This document shows, piece after piece, positions 23,866 to 26,536 of a DNA stretch of 26,536 nucleotides. The notes beneath the pieces are model-generated. The model was not told where the DNA came from, did not search any database, and worked only from the letters and a program-made list of their open reading frames with translations. The stretch is from Candidatus Eiseniibacteriota bacterium. GTDB taxonomy: Bacteria > Eisenbacteria > RBG-16-71-46 > CAIMUX01 > VGJL01. Position numbers and translations under genes: made by a program. The DNA lies in assembly GCA_014729455.1 (NCBI GenBank), contig WJJW01000284.1, positions 1 through 26,536 on the forward strand. The letters are read 5' to 3'. Within the stretch, counting starts at the first letter, position 1, and the number at the start of each line of letters is the position of its first letter.

Positions 23866-24999
23866 CTAGCGGGCCAGCTCGACGGCCCGCTGCACCGCCT
23901 CATCCATCGTTTCCGCCGGGGTGAGGCCCTCGACCGAGCCCAGGATCTGCCGCGCTTCCTCCTCGTTCGTCCCGGTCAACCGGGCGACGATCGGCAGCTT
24001 GACCTTCGTCGCCGAGAGCGCCCGGATGAGTCCGTTGGCGACGTCGTCGCACCGGGTGATCCCCCCGAAGATGTTGAATAGGATCACCTTGACGTTCTGG
24101 TCCTCCGTGATGATCCGGATCGCGGTGATCACCTTGTCCGGGCTGGAGGATCCGCCGATGTCGAGGAAGTTCGCGGGGCTCCCGCCGAAGTGCTTCACGA
24201 GGTCCATCGTCGCCATCGCGAGCCCGGCGCCGTTGACGACGCAGCCGATCGCCCCGTCCAGCTTGATGTACGACAGCCCCATCTCCCGCGCCGCCGCCTC
24301 GTTCGCCGACTCCGCGCTCGAGTCCCGCATCGCCTCGAGGTCGTGATGGTGGAACAGGGCGCTGTCGTCGAGGTTGATCTTCGCGTCGATCGCGATCATC
24401 TCGCCGCCGGGCGTGCGGATCAGCGGGTTGATCTCGGCCAGCGATCCGTCCACCTGCGCGAAGCAGCGGCAGAGCTTGATCAGGATCGACGCGATCTGCT
24501 TGGCGAAGTGCGGTTCCGGCTCGATCCCGTACGCGAGCTGGCGGGCCTGGAACGGGTAGAGGCCGGTGGACGGGTCGAAGTGCTCCCGGAGGATCGCTCC
24601 GGGGTTCGTCTTCGCGACCTCCTCGATGTCGATGCCTCCCTCGCGGGAGACCATGACCAGCGGGCGTCCCGCCGCCCGGTCGAGGACGACGCCGAGGTAG
24701 TACTCGTGCGAGATGTCCACGGCCGGGGTCACCAGGACCTTCCGCACCACGTGTCCCTTGATCTCCATCCCGAGGATCTTCTCGGCGAGCCCGGCCGCCT
24801 CCTCGGGGTTGTGGGCGAGCTTGACGCCGCCCGCCTTGCCCCGGCCTCCGGTATGGACCTGCGCCTTCACGACGACGCGGGTCCCGAACCGCGCGGCGAT
24901 GTCCCGGACCTGCTCGACCGTCGTCGCCACCGTTCCTTCCGGCACCGGGATCCCGGCGTTGCGGAAGATCTCCTTCGCCTGATACTCGTGAATGTTCAT
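23866..24999 (-). CDS. sucC: Succinyl-CoA synthetase beta subunit
   Basis: Nucleotide-binding ATP-grasp subunit that pairs with SucD. 377 residues starting MNIHEYQAKEIF, the canonical start. The glycine-rich loop HTGGRGKAGGVK (49-60), the NPL segment (AEINPLI), DAKINLDDSALF and the C-terminal NIFGGITRCDDVANG are all seen. GGAGGTGAGGGG precedes ATG 24999. It is seven bases after the cDPG-synthetase-like gene. Whether it prefers ADP or GDP cannot be judged safely by eye. Confidence 0.96.
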   Translation of the reverse strand: MNIHEYQAKEIFRNAGIPVPEGTVATTVEQVRDIAARFGTRVVVKAQVHTGGRGKAGGVKLAHNPEEAAGLAEKILGMEIKGHVVRKVLVTPAVDISHEYYLGVVLDRAAGRPLVMVSREGGIDIEEVAKTNPGAILREHFDPSTGLYPFQARQLAYGIEPEPHFAKQIASILIKLCRCFAQVDGSLAEINPLIRTPGGEMIAIDAKINLDDSALFHHHDLEAMRDSSAESANEAAAREMGLSYIKLDGAIGCVVNGAGLAMATMDLVKHFGGSPANFLDIGGSSSPDKVITAIRIITEDQNVKVILFNIFGGITRCDDVANGLIRALSATKVKLPIVARLTGTNEEEARQILGSVEGLTPAETMDEAVQRAVELAR

Positions 25000-25006
25000 C
25001 GTCCCC

Positions 25007-26347
25007 TCACCTCCCGGTCCCCCTGCGGAGGAACTCCTCCAGCACATCGGTCAAGCCCGGCCGTCCGATCTCCTGCAGCTCGTAGGTCACCCGCACCGAC
25101 GGCTTCTCGAGCTTCAGGATCCGGCGGACGTCGATCGGCGTTCCGATCACGACCAGATCGCACGGGGTGCGGTTGATCGTCTCCTGCAGGTCCGCCATCT
25201 GCTTCTCGCCGTACCCCATCGCCGGCAGCAGCGTTCCGATCTCCGGATACTTGCGGAACGTCGCTTCCATGTCTCCGACGAGATACGGCCGCGGATCGAC
25301 GATCTCCGCCGCGCCGTACTTGCGCGCGGCGACCGTCCCCGCCCCGAAGGTCATCCCGCCGTGGGTCAGGGTCGGTCCGTCTTCGATCACCAGCACCCGC
25401 TTCCCGCGGATCTTCTCCCCCTCCTCGACGAAGAGCGGGCTCGCCGCGTCGACGACCACGGCCGACGGGACCGCCTCCCGCACGTTGCGGCGGACCTCCT
25501 CGATCCCCTCCAGGCTCGCCGACTCGACCTTGTTGATCACGACCACGTCGGCGCCGAGCAGATTCGTGTGCCCGGGATGGAACCGCGTCTCGTGGCCCGG
25601 TCGCAGCGGATCGACCACGACGATCTGCAGATCCGGACGGTAGAACGAGGTATCGTTGTTCCCCCCGTCCCAGAGGACGATGTCCGCCTCCTTCTCCGCT
25701 TCGCGGAGGATCTTCTCGTAGTCGACCCCGGCATAGACGATCGTTCCGTTCTTGATGTGCGGCTCGTACTCCTCCATCTCCTCGATGGTGCAGTCGTGGC
25801 GCTTCAGGTCCTCGATCGTCTCGAACCGCTGCACCCCCTGCTTGACCAGATCGCCGTACGGCATCGGATGCCGGATCGCGACGGTCTTCTTGCCCATCTC
25901 CCGGAGGATCGTGCAGATCCGTCGCGTCGTCTGACTCTTGCCGCATCCGGTGCGCGCCGCCAGGACCGCGAGGACCGGCTTCTCGGAGGCGATCTCGGTC
26001 GCCTCCTGGCCGAGCAGCCGGAAGTCGGCGCCGAGGGCGAGCACCTTCGAGGCCAGACCCATCACATACTCGTGCGACACGTCGCTGTAGGAGAAGACCG
26101 CCTCCGCGGCCCCCTCCTCGCGAATCAACCGGGCGAGATCCTCCTCCGGGACGATCGGGATCCCGTCCGGGTAGAGCCGTCCCGCCAGCTCCGGCGGGTA
26201 CCGCCGGTCTTCGATGCCGGGAATCTGGGTGGCGGTGAATGCCACCACCTCCACCCCGTCCCGCTCGCGGAAGGCGACGTTGAAATTGTGAAAATCCCGG
26301 CCGCCGGCGCCGAGGATGACGATCTTCCTGCGGGTGTCCGCTGCCAT
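25007..26347 (-). CDS. Cyclic 2,3-diphosphoglycerate synthetase-like P-loop protein (COG2403 family)
   Basis: 446 residues from ATG 26347, which has GGGAGGGGAG just before it; the frame is open further upstream but that part overlaps the promoter. N-terminal Rossmann-like part: KIVILGAGGRDFHNFNVAFR (8-27) and VVAFTATQIPGI. Then a P-loop AARTGCGKSQT (130-140), IRHPMPYGDL, ILREAEKEADIVLWDGGNND, VDPLRPGHE and INKVES (NKxD-like, about 271-276). This pattern matches the family containing the archaeal enzyme that makes cyclic 2,3-diphosphoglycerate from 2,3-bisphosphoglycerate with ATP; many bacteria have homologues listed only as predicted GTPases. Substrate here is unproven. It heads the long run towards sucC, ndk and the fab genes. 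Confidence 0.75.
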   Translation of the reverse strand: MAADTRRKIVILGAGGRDFHNFNVAFRERDGVEVVAFTATQIPGIEDRRYPPELAGRLYPDGIPIVPEEDLARLIREEGAAEAVFSYSDVSHEYVMGLASKVLALGADFRLLGQEATEIASEKPVLAVLAARTGCGKSQTTRRICTILREMGKKTVAIRHPMPYGDLVKQGVQRFETIEDLKRHDCTIEEMEEYEPHIKNGTIVYAGVDYEKILREAEKEADIVLWDGGNNDTSFYRPDLQIVVVDPLRPGHETRFHPGHTNLLGADVVVINKVESASLEGIEEVRRNVREAVPSAVVVDAASPLFVEEGEKIRGKRVLVIEDGPTLTHGGMTFGAGTVAARKYGAAEIVDPRPYLVGDMEATFRKYPEIGTLLPAMGYGEKQMADLQETINRTPCDLVVIGTPIDVRRILKLEKPSVRVTYELQEIGRPGLTDVLEEFLRRGTGR

Positions 26348-26408
26348 GCTCCCCTCCCTCCCCATGATCCGAACGCTGGGATCCACCCAAGCGACAGCAC
26401 GAACCTTG

Positions 26409-26437
26409 ACCGTAGGTGCCGCGTCGGACCCTGTCAA
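26409..26437 (-). promoter_or_regulatory. Sigma-70-type promoter upstream of the cDPG-synthetase-like gene
   Basis: On the minus strand, TTGACA (26437-26432), exact -35 consensus, is followed after 17 bases by TACGGT (26414-26409), a weak -10 keeping the T-A and final T. It lies in the only sizeable gap (110 bp) upstream of the long minus-strand run, so it is the best candidate start for an mRNA reaching into sucCD and perhaps the fatty acid genes. Confidence 0.5.
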
Positions 26438-26457
26438 GACGAAAGTGGCTTGTTTTG

Positions 26458-26536
26458 CTATAGGTTACGGATGCGGCGGATCAGTTCGCTCGTCGAGCGT
26501 CCCGTCCGATACCGGACGATTTCGAGGCTCCCCCCC
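26458..26536 (-). CDS. C-terminal end of a truncated gene, possibly a TagD/RfaE2-type nucleotidyltransferase
   Basis: An open minus-strand frame enters from the right edge and ends at TAG 26458-26460. The visible 25 residues end GRSTSELIRRIRNL. That ending resembles cytidylyl/adenylyltransferases of the TagD and RfaE2 type, which often close with a G-x-STT-x-I-I-x-R-I pattern. So few residues are visible that the family is a guess; that a coding frame ends here is likelier. Confidence 0.4.
   Translation of the reverse strand, partial: GGSLEIVRYRTGRSTSELIRRIRNL

Noticed and set aside
26348..26437. N-terminal extension of the cDPG-synthetase-like gene to TTG 26437
   Set aside because: That TTG is part of the -35 box TTGACA, and ATG 26347 has a strong ribosome site right before the conserved domain.

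Overview
The window is a GC-rich (roughly two-thirds G+C), gene-dense bacterial chromosome segment with 26 recognisable protein genes, two of them cut by the window edges. No RNA gene, IS element, CRISPR array or prophage was seen. The left edge holds the N-terminal third of an SprA-type outer-membrane translocon protein, diagnostic of the type IX secretion/gliding machinery of the FCB superphylum. Together with LptF/LptG, FadL-like barrels, zf-HC2 anti-sigma and many GTG/TTG starts with strong GGAGG sites, this suggests a high-GC, Gram-negative FCB-group lineage outside classical Bacteroidota (for example Eisenbacteria- or Gemmatimonadota-like). The exact phylum cannot be fixed from sequence alone.

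Layout. (1) 1-1790, minus: sprA (partial), divergent from (2) lptF-lptG, plus, 1928-4416, the LPS-export permease pair. (3) A minus-strand block 13472-4445: TPR protein, ECF sigma factor, zf-HC2 anti-sigma factor, an HtrA-fold/PDZ protein that has lost all three catalytic residues, then aroB-aroQ-accB-pilT-accC. (4) A two-gene plus-strand unit 13601-15428: a Tyr/Trp-rich lipoprotein with one CxxCH motif behind a near-consensus sigma-70 promoter, and a FadL-like outer-membrane barrel. (5) An 11-kb minus-strand run 26347-15444: cyclic-2,3-diphosphoglycerate-synthetase-like GTPase, sucC, sucD, ndk, yceD (DUF177), rpmF, plsX, fabH, fabD, fabG, acpP, fabF, rnc. (6) The last residues of a further minus-strand gene at the right edge.

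Functionally the window is mostly envelope and precursor biosynthesis: malonyl-CoA formation (accB/accC), the type II fatty acid synthase with phospholipid initiation (plsX), early shikimate steps (aroB/aroQ), LPS transport (lptF/G), outer-membrane transport (sprA, FadL-like) and an envelope-stress-type sigma/anti-sigma module. The most unusual items are the catalytically degenerate HtrA in the sigma-factor operon, the pilT gene placed between accB and accC, the coiled-coil insertion in LptF, and the CxxCH lipoprotein. No wholly new defence or mobile system is visible.
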